From contig QULU01000010.1 of the NCBI GenBank assembly GCA_003481775.1, positions 1-64,000 on the forward strand: a stretch of DNA of 64,000 bases, written 5' to 3'. Shown here in pieces: positions 26,350 through 33,649 of the stretch. The position numbers and the translations under genes were made by a program. This stretch comes from Clostridiaceae bacterium OM02-2AC (GTDB taxonomy: Bacteria > Bacillota_I > Bacilli_A > Erysipelotrichales > Erysipelotrichaceae). A model generated the notes under the pieces. The model saw nothing but the letters and a program-made list of their open reading frames with translations. It had not been told where the DNA came from and ran no database searches. Numbering within the stretch: the stretch's first letter is position 1; each line of letters begins with the position of its first letter.

Positions 26350-27330
26350 CTATGCGGTTGCCCGGAAATTTTCAAAAAAAGTTGCAAATTTTTTTGTCGT
26401 GAGCTTGACATACGGGTGCCTTAATCCATGAATACGAATTCTTTTAACTCCTGTTTCCTTACATCCTCGATCCATTTCATGATGCAAATATGATTTAGAA
26501 ATCGGAAATAATCTTGTATCATCCTTACACCCATAAAATCGTTCTATATAATCTTTCATTTCTTCTACAAGAAAATCAGGCATTAATACGATACGATTAC
26601 TCTTGTCTGTTTTAGGTGATGTAATTAGATCCTCACCTTTGATTCTTTGATAAGATTTCGAAATCGTCATTGTCTTTTTATTAAAATCAAAATCATTTGG
26701 TGTTAATGCCAATAATTCACCTAATCGTAAACCACACCAATACAAGATTTCAAATGCATGATAAGAAACGTCCTTATCTTTCATCGCTTCTGAAAACTTC
26801 AAATATTCTTCTTTTGTCCAAAACTCAACTTCCTTGCTTTTCTCTTTGCCCATGTTACCAGCAACCCTTGCCGGATTATTTGGTAGATTATAGAGCTTTA
26901 CAGCATAGTTGAAAATGGCACTTAGCTGATTATGAAGTGTTTTTAAATAGCAAGGTGAGAATGCTTCTCCCTTATCATTACGATACATCAACATTTCATT
27001 TTGCCAATCTTTAATATCTGATGGTTGGATTTCATTTATTTTCTTTTCTCCTAAATAAGGTAGAATTTTCATTTTTATGATATATTCCTTCGTATTTAAC
27101 GTATTAAGTTTGACACGATGAGAACAATCTTTTAAATAAATGTCTACAAAATCTTTGAATGACATATCTAAGTTTTTAGATTCCTTTAATAGGAACGTAC
27201 GCTCATACTCTTGTGCTTCTTTTTTTGATTTAAATCCTCTTTTTAGCTTTCTAGTATGCTCACCTTTCCAATTTAAATATCTGATAGATACATACCAAGT
27301 GCCTTTTTTCTCATCTTTGTATGTTGGCAT
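26350..27330 (-). CDS. Tyrosine recombinase/integrase, C-terminus destroyed by element insertion
   Basis: About 326 residues from ATG 27330 (MPTYKDEKKG), nine bases after GGAAGGAG. Domains in order: an AP2-like arm-binding domain (residues about 1-50), a core-binding SAM-like domain (about 55-155), and a catalytic domain with the first Arg in CGLRLGELLAL and the H-x-x-R block in HGLRH. The sequence departs from the family directly after HGLRH, so the second conserved His/Trp and the nucleophilic Tyr are missing. The enzyme cannot be active. It belonged to a different element, seated at guaA, before the serine-recombinase element inserted here. Confidence 0.88.
   Translation of the reverse strand: MPTYKDEKKGTWYVSIRYLNWKGEHTRKLKRGFKSKKEAQEYERTFLLKESKNLDMSFKDFVDIYLKDCSHRVKLNTLNTKEYIIKMKILPYLGEKKINEIQPSDIKDWQNEMLMYRNDKGEAFSPCYLKTLHNQLSAIFNYAVKLYNLPNNPARVAGNMGKEKSKEVEFWTKEEYLKFSEAMKDKDVSYHAFEILYWCGLRLGELLALTPNDFDFNKKTMTISKSYQRIKGEDLITSPKTDKSNRIVLMPDFLVEEMKDYIERFYGCKDDTRLFPISKSYLHHEMDRGCKETGVKRIRIHGLRHPYVKLTTKKFATFFENFRATA
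26405..26420. other. Right junction of the conjugative element
   Basis: Reading the interrupted integrase on the minus strand, the normal catalytic block IHGLRH ends at base 26416. The following residues (PYVKLTTKKFATFF) do not belong to a tyrosine recombinase, so the crossover lies at about 26405-26418. The A/T-rich run just inside (26377-26398) probably belongs to the element's terminal recognition site. Confidence 0.6.
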
Positions 27331-27346
27331 AATCATAAACTCCTTC

Positions 27347-27532
27347 CTATTCTGTAATTCCATAAAAACGTTCTTCAAAATACTGCTTACTAATTCTTCC
27401 ACGAATTGTGAAATAGCCTTTTGCTTCTAATTCACTATTTAGCTGTTTAATCAGCTTATAAGCGCACTGTTCAGACATACCCGTAACTCGAGCAATGTCT
27501 TCAGCACTCATGAATAAGTTATCGTTTTCCAT
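27347..27532 (-). CDS. Small helix-turn-helix protein, excisionase-like
   Basis: 61 residues, starting behind GAGGAGG. The sequence MSAEDIARVTGMSEQCAYKL forms a MerR/Xis-type helix-turn-helix, and the end (YFTIRGRISKQYFEERFYG) matches the wing of small excisionases. It lies 16 bases upstream of the integrase start, the classical xis-int order. It would have directed excision by the neighbouring integrase, which is now dead. Confidence 0.75.
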   Translation of the reverse strand: MENDNLFMSAEDIARVTGMSEQCAYKLIKQLNSELEAKGYFTIRGRISKQYFEERFYGITE

Positions 27533-27572
27533 CTATCACACCTCCTCTTTTTATGTAAAGCAGAAGAAATCA

Positions 27573-27657
27573 CTAAGCATATTTGTTTAATTGAAGCAAC
27601 CACAGTATACTAGACAATTTTGTTTAAGCCAATATTATATTAAACATTTTTGCTTAG
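27573..27657. promoter_or_regulatory. Three copies of an 18-bp operator between xis and the XRE repressor
   Basis: CTAAGCATATTTGTTTAA (27573-27590) and CTAGACAATTTTGTTTAA (27610-27627; 14 of 18 identical) are in the same orientation. TTAAACATTTTTGCTTAG (27640-27657) is the same motif inverted. They lie between the divergent xis-int and repressor genes, as in a temperate-phage switch. Confidence 0.65.
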
Positions 27658-27664
27658 TTTTTAG

Positions 27665-27693
27665 TTTACACATTATATCTGCTTTGTTATAAT
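27665..27693 (+). promoter_or_regulatory. Promoter of the XRE-family repressor gene
   Basis: TTTACA (27665-27670) and TATAAT (27688-27693) are spaced by 17 bases, starting 8 bases beyond the nearest operator copy. Confidence 0.8.
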
Positions 27694-27726
27694 GTGTTTG
27701 AAAAAGGAATTGAAAGGAGCAATTGC

Positions 27727-28206
27727 ATGCCAATAGGTACAAGAATTAAACGTATAAGAACACTTCGTGGTATCACTCAAAAAGAACTAGGAGTGAGATT
27801 AGGCTATTCCGAAAGAAATGCCGATATAAGGATTGCCCAATATGAATCAGGTAAACGTACTCCAAAAGAGGATGTCATCAATGGCATTGCTCACATATTG
27901 GAAGTTTCTCCTGAAGCTTTAAAGATACCTGATATTGAAAATCATCATGGTTTCATGTTTACCCTTTTTGAGTTTGAAGAACAATTTGGCTTAACTGTTG
28001 ATAAGGCAGAGAGTATGCCATTTCTTCGCCTTGATAACGATCCTACCATTTACGACCATAGCATCAAAGAAATGCTAGATGATTGGTATGCTTGTAAATC
28101 AAAGCTAGCAAATGGCGAGATGACCAATGAAGAATATATCAACTGGAAATTGAATTACCCTGAAAACTCTGATCTATTGTTTAACCGTAAACCGTCTAAA
28201 AAATAG
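27727..28206 (+). CDS. XRE-family helix-turn-helix repressor
   Basis: The ATG at 27727 follows AAAGGAG. The 159-residue protein has a Cro/C1-type domain at residues about 5-65 (GTRIKRIRTLRGITQKELGV, QYESGKRTPKEDVINGIAHI), with a longer than usual insert GYSERNADIRIA. An uncharacterised C-terminal region follows, rich in acidic and aromatic residues. It is transcribed away from xis and int, with three operator copies between them. It probably keeps the island's excision genes repressed and controls its own promoter. Confidence 0.85.
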   Translation: MPIGTRIKRIRTLRGITQKELGVRLGYSERNADIRIAQYESGKRTPKEDVINGIAHILEVSPEALKIPDIENHHGFMFTLFEFEEQFGLTVDKAESMPFLRLDNDPTIYDHSIKEMLDDWYACKSKLANGEMTNEEYINWKLNYPENSDLLFNRKPSKK

Positions 28207-28258
28207 TCAAAAGAATCGTTCAATTTTATTTTGTGGTATCAAAACACCCTAAAACGCA

Positions 28259-28286
28259 AAAAAGTGCCCTGAAAAAGGCACTTTTT
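28259..28286. terminator. Bidirectional terminator between XRE gene and guaA
   Basis: AAAAAGTGCC (28259-28268) pairs with GGCACTTTTT (28277-28286) around the loop CTGAAAAA. It can end transcription of both convergent genes. Confidence 0.85.
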
Positions 28287-28297
28287 AGTTTAATACA

Positions 28298-29839
28298 CTA
28301 TTCGAACTCAATCGTTCCCGGAGGCTTGCTCGTAATATCATACACCACCCGATTCACATGCTTCACCTCATTCACAATACGATTGCTGATAACATCCAGC
28401 ACCTCATACGGAATCTTCGCCCAATCCGCCGTCATTCCGTCAATCGAAGTCACCGCACGGATAGCCACCGCATAATCATATGTACGCTGATCCCCCATAA
28501 CACCAACAGAACGCATATTCGTCAGACACGTAAAATACTGCCAAATCTCCTTCTGCACCCCTGCCTTCGCAACTTCCTCGCGCAGAATCAGATCAGAATC
28601 CCGAACGATTTCCAGCTTCTCCTCCGTAATATCGCCCAGCACACGGATACCCAAACCAGGACCTGGGAACGGCTGCCGCCAAACCATCTCATCAGGCAAT
28701 CCCAGCTCCGTACCCAATGCACGCACCTCATCCTTAAACAGCGTATTCAGCGGCTCAATCAGCTTGAACTGCATATCCTCAGGCAACCCACCAACATTGT
28801 GATGTGACTTAATCGTCTGCGCCGTCTTTGTCCCTGACTCAATGACATCCGTATACAGCGTTCCCTGCGCCAGCCACTTGATATCCTCACCTGAAGTCAG
28901 CTTCTTCACTTCCTCATCAAAGGTATACACAAACTCATTTCCGATGATTTTACGCTTCTTCTCCGGATCACTCACACCCGCCAGCTTACTCAGGAAACGC
29001 TCCTTTGCATCGATTTTCACCAAATTGATATTCATCTCGCGCCCGAATGTTTCCATAACGCTTTCCGCCTCGCCTTTACGCAGCAAGCCGTGATCAATAA
29101 ACATACAAATCAGCTGATCCCCAATCGCCTTATGCAGCAATGCCGCAACAACAGAGGAATCCACACCTCCGCTCAATCCCAACAGCACCTTGTCCGTACC
29201 GACAGTCTTGCGGATCTTCTCAATTTCCATATCAATGAAGCTGTGCATAGACCAGTCATTCTTCGCCTTGCAGACCTCAAAAACAAAATTTTTCAGAATC
29301 TCGTTTCCATACTCGGAATGACGCACCTCCGGGTGGAACTGCAGCGTATACATATTCTTCTCTATATTGCTGGTAGCCGCAAATGTACAGGTATCACTGT
29401 ATGCATCCTTCACAAAGCCATCAGCCAGTGTATCCACCTGATCACCATGACTCATCCAGACGATCTGCTTTTCCGGCAAACCTTTGAAAATTGGAGAATC
29501 CGTCTTAACCGTAATCTCTGTTCTTCCATATTCCTTTGCTTCACAAGCCTTCACACTTCCGCCATTCATAAAATGTGTCATCTGCATACCATAGCAGATA
29601 CCAAGAATAGGAATACCGGATTCAAAAATTGCTGGATCGCATTTAAACGCTTCCTCATCATATACACTGTTTGGTCCACCAGAGAAAATGATTCCCCGGA
29701 CATCCTTCAGTGCCAGAATTTCTTCCAGTGTCATCGTGTGCGGGTGCAATTCAGAATAAACACCAAACTCACGAATACGACGTGCTATCAGCTGGTTATA
29801 CTGACTTCCGAAGTCAAGTACGATAATTTTATCAGCCAT
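28298..29839 (-). CDS. guaA: GMP synthase (glutamine-hydrolysing)
   Basis: 513 residues, the usual length. The class I glutamine amidotransferase domain has the nucleophile Cys82 in GICYGMQM and His/Glu in LQFHPEV. The ATP-pyrophosphatase domain has the PP-loop [10 protein letters not shown] near residue 223, and the C-terminal dimerisation domain ends in the canonical KPPGTIEFE. It aminates XMP to GMP. Its 3' end adjoins an integrase module, consistent with use of guaA as an attachment site; the gene itself remains complete. It lies downstream of a purine permease on the same strand, with a 122-base gap. Confidence 0.97.
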   Translation of the reverse strand: MADKIIVLDFGSQYNQLIARRIREFGVYSELHPHTMTLEEILALKDVRGIIFSGGPNSVYDEEAFKCDPAIFESGIPILGICYGMQMTHFMNGGSVKACEAKEYGRTEITVKTDSPIFKGLPEKQIVWMSHGDQVDTLADGFVKDAYSDTCTFAATSNIEKNMYTLQFHPEVRHSEYGNEILKNFVFEVCKAKNDWSMHSFIDMEIEKIRKTVGTDKVLLGLSGGVDSSVVAALLHKAIGDQLICMFIDHGLLRKGEAESVMETFGREMNINLVKIDAKERFLSKLAGVSDPEKKRKIIGNEFVYTFDEEVKKLTSGEDIKWLAQGTLYTDVIESGTKTAQTIKSHHNVGGLPEDMQFKLIEPLNTLFKDEVRALGTELGLPDEMVWRQPFPGPGLGIRVLGDITEEKLEIVRDSDLILREEVAKAGVQKEIWQYFTCLTNMRSVGVMGDQRTYDYAVAIRAVTSIDGMTADWAKIPYEVLDVISNRIVNEVKHVNRVVYDITSKPPGTIEFE

Positions 29840-29862
29840 GAATGTATCCTCCTTATTAAGAA

Positions 29863-29895
29863 GCCGATACCATAGCGAGCATGTATAGTATCGGC
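29863..29895 (-). promoter_or_regulatory. Stem-loop in the guaA leader
   Basis: A 12-base stem with one G-U pair (GCCGATAC at one end, GTATCGGC at the other) encloses a nine-base loop. It stands between the permease stop and the guaA ribosome binding site. No U-run follows, so it is not a standard terminator. It may be an RNA processing or protein-binding element; function unknown. Confidence 0.45.
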
Positions 29896-29961
29896 GTCGT
29901 TGAAATACTAAGATTTCCGTGTATTATAATATCATTATTTTTCTGATTTTAAAATCTTTTT

Positions 29962-31296
29962 CTACATAAATTGCGGCAGTGCGAAGTAGATAAGGAAAAT
30001 CACCATCAATACCCATACCGTGATATGTACTTCCTTTGCTTTACCGGCAGCCGTCATTGCAATCGCATAGGCAATAAATCCAAACGCGATCCCATTGGAA
30101 ATGGAATATGTCAGAATCATCATAAGAACCGTAATGAATCCGGCAGTCGCATATACCATGTTATCCCATTCGATTTCCTTCAGCTGCTGTGCCATCAGAA
30201 TACCCACAACAACAAGAGCAGGAGCCGTAACCGCATTTGTTACCGCAGATAACACGATTGGCGAAAACAGAATAGATACAAAGAACAGTATACCCGTCGT
30301 ACAAGCTGTTAAACCGGTTCTACCGCCAACCTCAACACCGGACGTTGATTCCACAAAGGAGGTAACCGTAGAAGTACCTAACGCAGCACCTGCAACAGTA
30401 CCTACCGCATCCGCAACCAGTGCACGCTCCACATTCTCCAGCTCACCCTTCTCATTCACCAGACCGATTCGGTTCGCAACAGCAACCAGCGTACCGGCAG
30501 TATCAAAGAAATCCACAAACAGAAAGGAGAAAATCACAACAAACGCATTCAACGGATTCGCGAACAGCTCACCGAAACCATCCATAAAAGAACCTGCCGC
30601 ATTCAGATGGAAATTCATTTCAAAGAATTTATCAGGCAATGCCGGCATTCCCTTTAACCCAAATGCTGCACCGCAGACAATTCCAATCACCGCAGTTATC
30701 ACCATTCCGACAAAAACAGCAGCCGGTACCTTTTTAACAAGCAAAGCGATGGTCAGAAGAATGCCGAAGAGTGCAAGCAGCACCTTTGGATCCGCAAAAT
30801 TACCGATTGTTACAAAGGTAGACGCACTGCCTGCTACAATCCCTGCATTTTTCAATCCAACAAAAGCGATAAAAAAACCGATACCGGCCCCGATCGCCAT
30901 CTTCAGCTGCTTTGGAATCGCATTGATAATCGCTTTACGAATACCGGTAACTGAAATCACGATGAAAATCAAACCGGAAATAAATACGCCAGCCAATGCA
31001 GCCTGCCAGCTCATGCCCATCTGTCCGCAGATCGTGTAGGCAAATAATGCATTTACCCCCATACCGGCAGCCAGCGCAACCGGGTAGTTCGCCACCAATC
31101 CCATAACGATAGAGGCAAAGCCTGCAGAAATAGCTGTCGCCATAAAAACAGACGCGCGATCCATACCTGTATCATGCAGAATAGACGGGTTTACCCCAAG
31201 GATATAAGCCATTGCCAGAAAGGTTGTAATGCCGGCAATTACCTCGGTTTTTACAGAAGTCTGCTTCACGTTCAATTTGAATAATTTTTCTAACAT
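29962..31296 (-). CDS. NCS2 family purine permease (guanine/hypoxanthine type)
   Basis: The start ATG 31296 (MLEKLFKLN) follows AGAGGGA. About 444 residues with 12-14 membrane segments. It belongs to the AzgA-like branch of NCS2: signature regions AGITTFLAMAYILGVNP near the N-terminus, ALAAGMGVNALFAYT, and DFFDTAGTLVAVANR. These proteins import guanine, hypoxanthine or adenine with protons. A guanine-type riboswitch with a terminator lies directly upstream, so it is shut off when guanine is plentiful. That makes guanine/hypoxanthine the likely substrate, and PbuG of Bacillus subtilis the nearest named relative. Confidence 0.92.
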   Translation of the reverse strand: MLEKLFKLNVKQTSVKTEVIAGITTFLAMAYILGVNPSILHDTGMDRASVFMATAISAGFASIVMGLVANYPVALAAGMGVNALFAYTICGQMGMSWQAALAGVFISGLIFIVISVTGIRKAIINAIPKQLKMAIGAGIGFFIAFVGLKNAGIVAGSASTFVTIGNFADPKVLLALFGILLTIALLVKKVPAAVFVGMVITAVIGIVCGAAFGLKGMPALPDKFFEMNFHLNAAGSFMDGFGELFANPLNAFVVIFSFLFVDFFDTAGTLVAVANRIGLVNEKGELENVERALVADAVGTVAGAALGTSTVTSFVESTSGVEVGGRTGLTACTTGILFFVSILFSPIVLSAVTNAVTAPALVVVGILMAQQLKEIEWDNMVYATAGFITVLMMILTYSISNGIAFGFIAYAIAMTAAGKAKEVHITVWVLMVIFLIYFALPQFM

Positions 31297-31321
31297 AATT
31301 CCCTCTTTTCTGTCTCCCAAA

Positions 31322-31349
31322 ACAAAAAAACACCGCAAACCGCAGTATT
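31322..31349 (-). terminator. Expression-platform terminator of the guanine riboswitch
   Basis: On the minus strand AATACTGC pairs with GCGGTGTT (eight pairs, two of them G-U) around GGTTT and runs into seven T residues. It lies between the aptamer and the permease gene. Confidence 0.7.
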
Positions 31350-31363
31350 CGTATATAAGCTTC

Positions 31364-31430
31364 CATCGTAGTCTGAAATTGGTTTTCAGGTAGAAACGCT
31401 TTCACCATCATGTCGAAAGTATATACGATG
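31364..31430 (-). promoter_or_regulatory. Guanine-type purine riboswitch aptamer
   Basis: The minus strand shows the whole purine aptamer: P1 arms CATCGTA (31430-31424) and TACGATG (31370-31364), P2 CTTTC/GAAAG with the loop containing GATGG, the invariant junction CGTTTCTACC, P3 CTGAAA/TTTCAG, and GACTACG. The C in GACTACG is the specificity position, which favours guanine; adenine aptamers have U there. The L3 loop is shorter than usual. With the downstream terminator it is predicted to be an off-switch. Confidence 0.88.
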
Positions 31431-31447
31431 TTTCTATAGACTTGTAC

Positions 31448-31476
31448 ATTATAGACAAAAATGAAACAATTTGCAA
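31448..31476 (-). promoter_or_regulatory. Promoter of the riboswitch-purine permease transcript
   Basis: On the minus strand, TTGCAA (31476-31471) and TATAAT (31453-31448) are spaced by 17 bases, placing the start shortly before the aptamer. Confidence 0.8.
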
Positions 31477-31503
31477 GTAATATTACCCGAAGTTTTAATA
31501 AAA

Positions 31504-31528
31504 GAAAAAAGCTTCCTCACTCGAGGAA
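31504..31528 (-). terminator. Terminator after the PepE-like gene
   Basis: TTCCTC/GAGGAA with the loop GAGT, followed on the minus strand by GCTTTTTT. The stop codon lies inside the hairpin. Confidence 0.75.
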
Positions 31529-32119
31529 AAATCGCTTTTCATCCGTAACTACATAAGCACGCTGATCCGCACAGCCAATAGCTGGCAGATTCTGTTTCCT
31601 GCAAACCATATCGAAGGATTTACGTTCTTCCTTCTGATAATGTGGACAGAACGCCCCTTTAATCATCCCCATACCATTCACAAGTTCAAATGTGTCTGAT
31701 GCGATGTTGCTGTAGCCATATTCAAATAGAGCATTCGCCCCGGCACTGATTCCGCAGATAACGATTCCCTGCTGGGATAGCTCCTTTAAAAGCAAATCCA
31801 GCTTTCTCTGTTTCAGCTGCTCCATGAGAAACACGGTATCGCCTGCCCCAAGATAAATCATATCCTGTGAACGGAATTTCTTATATATTTCTTCATTACT
31901 CAGCTTTGTATGCAGCAGACGCAATGCTTCGACCTGACAGCCAAGGCTACGGTAATATTGTTTGAAGCGTTTCGCATAACCCTGATCATCTCTGCTTGCT
32001 AGCGGAATAAACAATACATGCGGCTGTGTTTTTTCACACCTGGAAATCGCATAGGTGTCGATTGCCATTGTTTCCTGCTTTTGAAAGCTTCCGCCGCCAA
32101 TTGCAATCAGTGTTTTCAT
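31517..32119 (-). CDS. Peptidase S51 family protein (PepE-like, Ser-dependent)
   Basis: 200 residues. The class I amidotransferase-like fold is shown by IGGGSF at the start, IYLGAGDTVFLM (glycine-rich oxyanion strand) and the nucleophile elbow GISAGANALF, where a Ser replaces the amidotransferase Cys. Relatives such as PepE cleave Asp-X dipeptides; others cleave cyanophycin. Its start overlaps the end of the upstream aminotransferase gene by four bases, so the two are co-translated and may act in the same amino acid salvage route. Confidence 0.85.
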   Translation of the reverse strand: MKTLIAIGGGSFQKQETMAIDTYAISRCEKTQPHVLFIPLASRDDQGYAKRFKQYYRSLGCQVEALRLLHTKLSNEEIYKKFRSQDMIYLGAGDTVFLMEQLKQRKLDLLLKELSQQGIVICGISAGANALFEYGYSNIASDTFELVNGMGMIKGAFCPHYQKEERKSFDMVCRKQNLPAIGCADQRAYVVTDEKRFFLE

Positions 32120-33285
32120 TTCAGAAAGAACCGGCTTTCCTTTAAAGCCTGCAATGCCTGTTCGATAACTTCATCACTTTGAACGAGTGCAATTCGTACA
32201 AAGCCCTCACCATATGCTCCAAAAGAACTTCCAGGAGTCACCAGCATACCGCTGCATTTTAACAGGTTTAAAGCAAATTCTTCACTGCTTCCAAAGCCTT
32301 CCGGTATCTGTGCCCATAAGAACATGGTACTCTTGCATGAAGCGATGTGCCAGCCTGCAGCTGCAGCACCTGCAACGATACGATTTCTTCTTCTCTGATA
32401 GGTATCACGAGTTTCTTTCACAATGCTTTGGTCTTGTGTTAAAGCTGCGATTGCGGCCTTTTGAATAGGTAAAAACATACCGTAATCAATATTGCTTTTC
32501 AGTTTCCTCAGTATACCGACGATTTCCGCATTCCCCACACATATTCCAATACGTGCTCCCGCCATACCATAGGTTTTACTAAAGGAATTAAATTCAATAC
32601 CAATATCCTTTGCGCCCGCATAATATAAGAAGCTTTTCCCTTCCTCTCCGTCAAACACAAGATTACTGTAGGCTGTATCATGAATCACGATAATATCATG
32701 TGTCTTTGCAAATCGAATCAATTCTTCATAAAAACTATCTGGAGCCGTAGCACCTGTTGGATTATTCGGATAGGATATAATCATCATTTTAGCCTTTTCT
32801 GCTATTTCTTCAGGAATTGCATCGAATTGAATCAGATATTCATGTTCCTTCAGCATCGGCATTTCATATAAATTTGCTCCGGCTATTTTCGGTCCGTTCG
32901 CAAAGATAGGGTAGCTAGGAGCAGGAATGAGAACGGTGTCCCCCTCATCACATAGTGCCAATGCGACATGTGCAAGCCCTTCCTGAGAACCCTGCAGAGA
33001 CAGTATCTCTGTTTCTGTATCCAATTCTACCTGATATCGTTTTCTGTACCAGGCTTGTATCGTTTCTTTTAATTCTTTTGTATCATGAAGTGAATACATA
33101 TAGCTTTCAGGCTGCTGTGCAGCAGTGATTAGTGCATCCATGACTTCTTTACTTGGTGCTATGTTAGGAGATCCTATCGTAAAGTCATACACTGCTTTCC
33201 CATCAGCCAGCATGTTTTGTTTTTCTTCATCAAGTCTGCTGAAAACACCTTCTGCAAGTAAATCCATTCGCTTGGAAAATTTCAT
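32116..33285 (-). CDS. Class I/II pyridoxal-phosphate aminotransferase
   Basis: 389 residues, fold type I. IISYPNNPTGA carries the conserved Asn-Pro, HDTAYSNLVFDG the PLP-ring Asp/Tyr, and SFSKTYGMAGARIG the Schiff-base Lys. The C-terminal Arg for the substrate carboxylate lies in GFVRIALV. It is closest in style to the LL-diaminopimelate/alanine aminotransferase-like group (DapL, AlaT/Mfn), but the substrate cannot be fixed from sequence. It is the first gene of a two-gene operon with the PepE-like peptidase. Confidence 0.87.
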   Translation of the reverse strand: MKFSKRMDLLAEGVFSRLDEEKQNMLADGKAVYDFTIGSPNIAPSKEVMDALITAAQQPESYMYSLHDTKELKETIQAWYRKRYQVELDTETEILSLQGSQEGLAHVALALCDEGDTVLIPAPSYPIFANGPKIAGANLYEMPMLKEHEYLIQFDAIPEEIAEKAKMMIISYPNNPTGATAPDSFYEELIRFAKTHDIIVIHDTAYSNLVFDGEEGKSFLYYAGAKDIGIEFNSFSKTYGMAGARIGICVGNAEIVGILRKLKSNIDYGMFLPIQKAAIAALTQDQSIVKETRDTYQRRRNRIVAGAAAAGWHIASCKSTMFLWAQIPEGFGSSEEFALNLLKCSGMLVTPGSSFGAYGEGFVRIALVQSDEVIEQALQALKESRFFLK

Positions 33286-33649
33286 ATTCTCCCTCTTTCC
33301 TGATATTTCATATTTCTCTCATTATAAAAGAAAAGACCGTTCCCTTCAATAGCTGATGGGTGAATTTTACAACCTTCGTATGGTTTACACGAACAGATTC
33401 TAAAAACTGACCTCAATTACATTTTTTTTAGCACTTTGTAAAGTTTCTGTTATAATAAAAGTAGAGATGTCATATCCACTCACATGTTCTTTGCGCGAAC
33501 CCCTAGCTCACATGATTTTCCAGGAAGGTTCGCGCCACATAATTGTGTTTTTAGACATAATGTAACAATTTTCAGCAAAAGCACAGTAAATAATAAAATG
33601 TAAATAATGTTTTTTGTTACATTTGGAGTGGTTTATCACAAATCTCACG
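33286..33649 (+). other. CRISPR leader region with an inverted repeat
   Basis: No gene is visible. The region is AT-rich and ends at the first CRISPR repeat. It contains the perfect nine-base inverted repeat GCGCGAACC (33493-33501) and GGTTCGCGC (33527-33535). From memory, a similar GCGCGAACC...GGTTCGCGC element precedes subtype I-C arrays, commonly just after cas2. The array is on the plus strand and its degenerate repeat is at the far end, so this side is the leader. Confidence 0.6.

Larger units (their letters stand above)
1..26415. mobile_element. Integrative conjugative element, right-hand part
   Basis: This stretch carries ICE-type genes: a Cna-B surface protein fragment, sigma-like regulators, hairpins resembling an oriT, an uptake cargo island and three tandem large serine recombinases at the right end. 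The right border lies close to 26,410-26,418, where the reading frame of an unrelated tyrosine integrase is abruptly broken. The left end and the core conjugation genes (relaxase, coupling protein, VirB4) are not in the window. The first 5 kb shows three gene truncations, so the copy seen here may no longer transfer. The surface protein and sigma regulator resemble those of the broad Tn1549-like group of Firmicute elements; that is recognition from memory, not a search result. Confidence 0.75.
26416..28297. mobile_element. Remnant of an integrase-bearing island next to the guaA 3' end
   Basis: Truncated integrase, excisionase-like protein and XRE repressor form a phage- or island-type control module. 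They lie immediately beyond the stop codon of guaA, a known integration site for genomic islands. The rest of this island, if it still exists, would lie beyond the left end of the large conjugative element. Confidence 0.6.

Noticed and set aside
26401..26410. GTCAAGCTC at the ICE right end matches the first nine bases of the CRISPR repeat
   Set aside because: A nine-base match is expected by chance in 64 kb; no further similarity extends from it.
26313..26424. Two tiny frames (27 and 34 codons) between the last recombinase and the junction
   Set aside because: Both start behind AAAGGAGG-like sequence, but run into the element end or beyond it; they are more likely end sequence than genes.
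29090..31039. Long plus-strand frames (29090-29875 and 30095-31039) opposite guaA and the purine permease
   Set aside because: They are shadows of conserved minus-strand genes, with low-complexity products.
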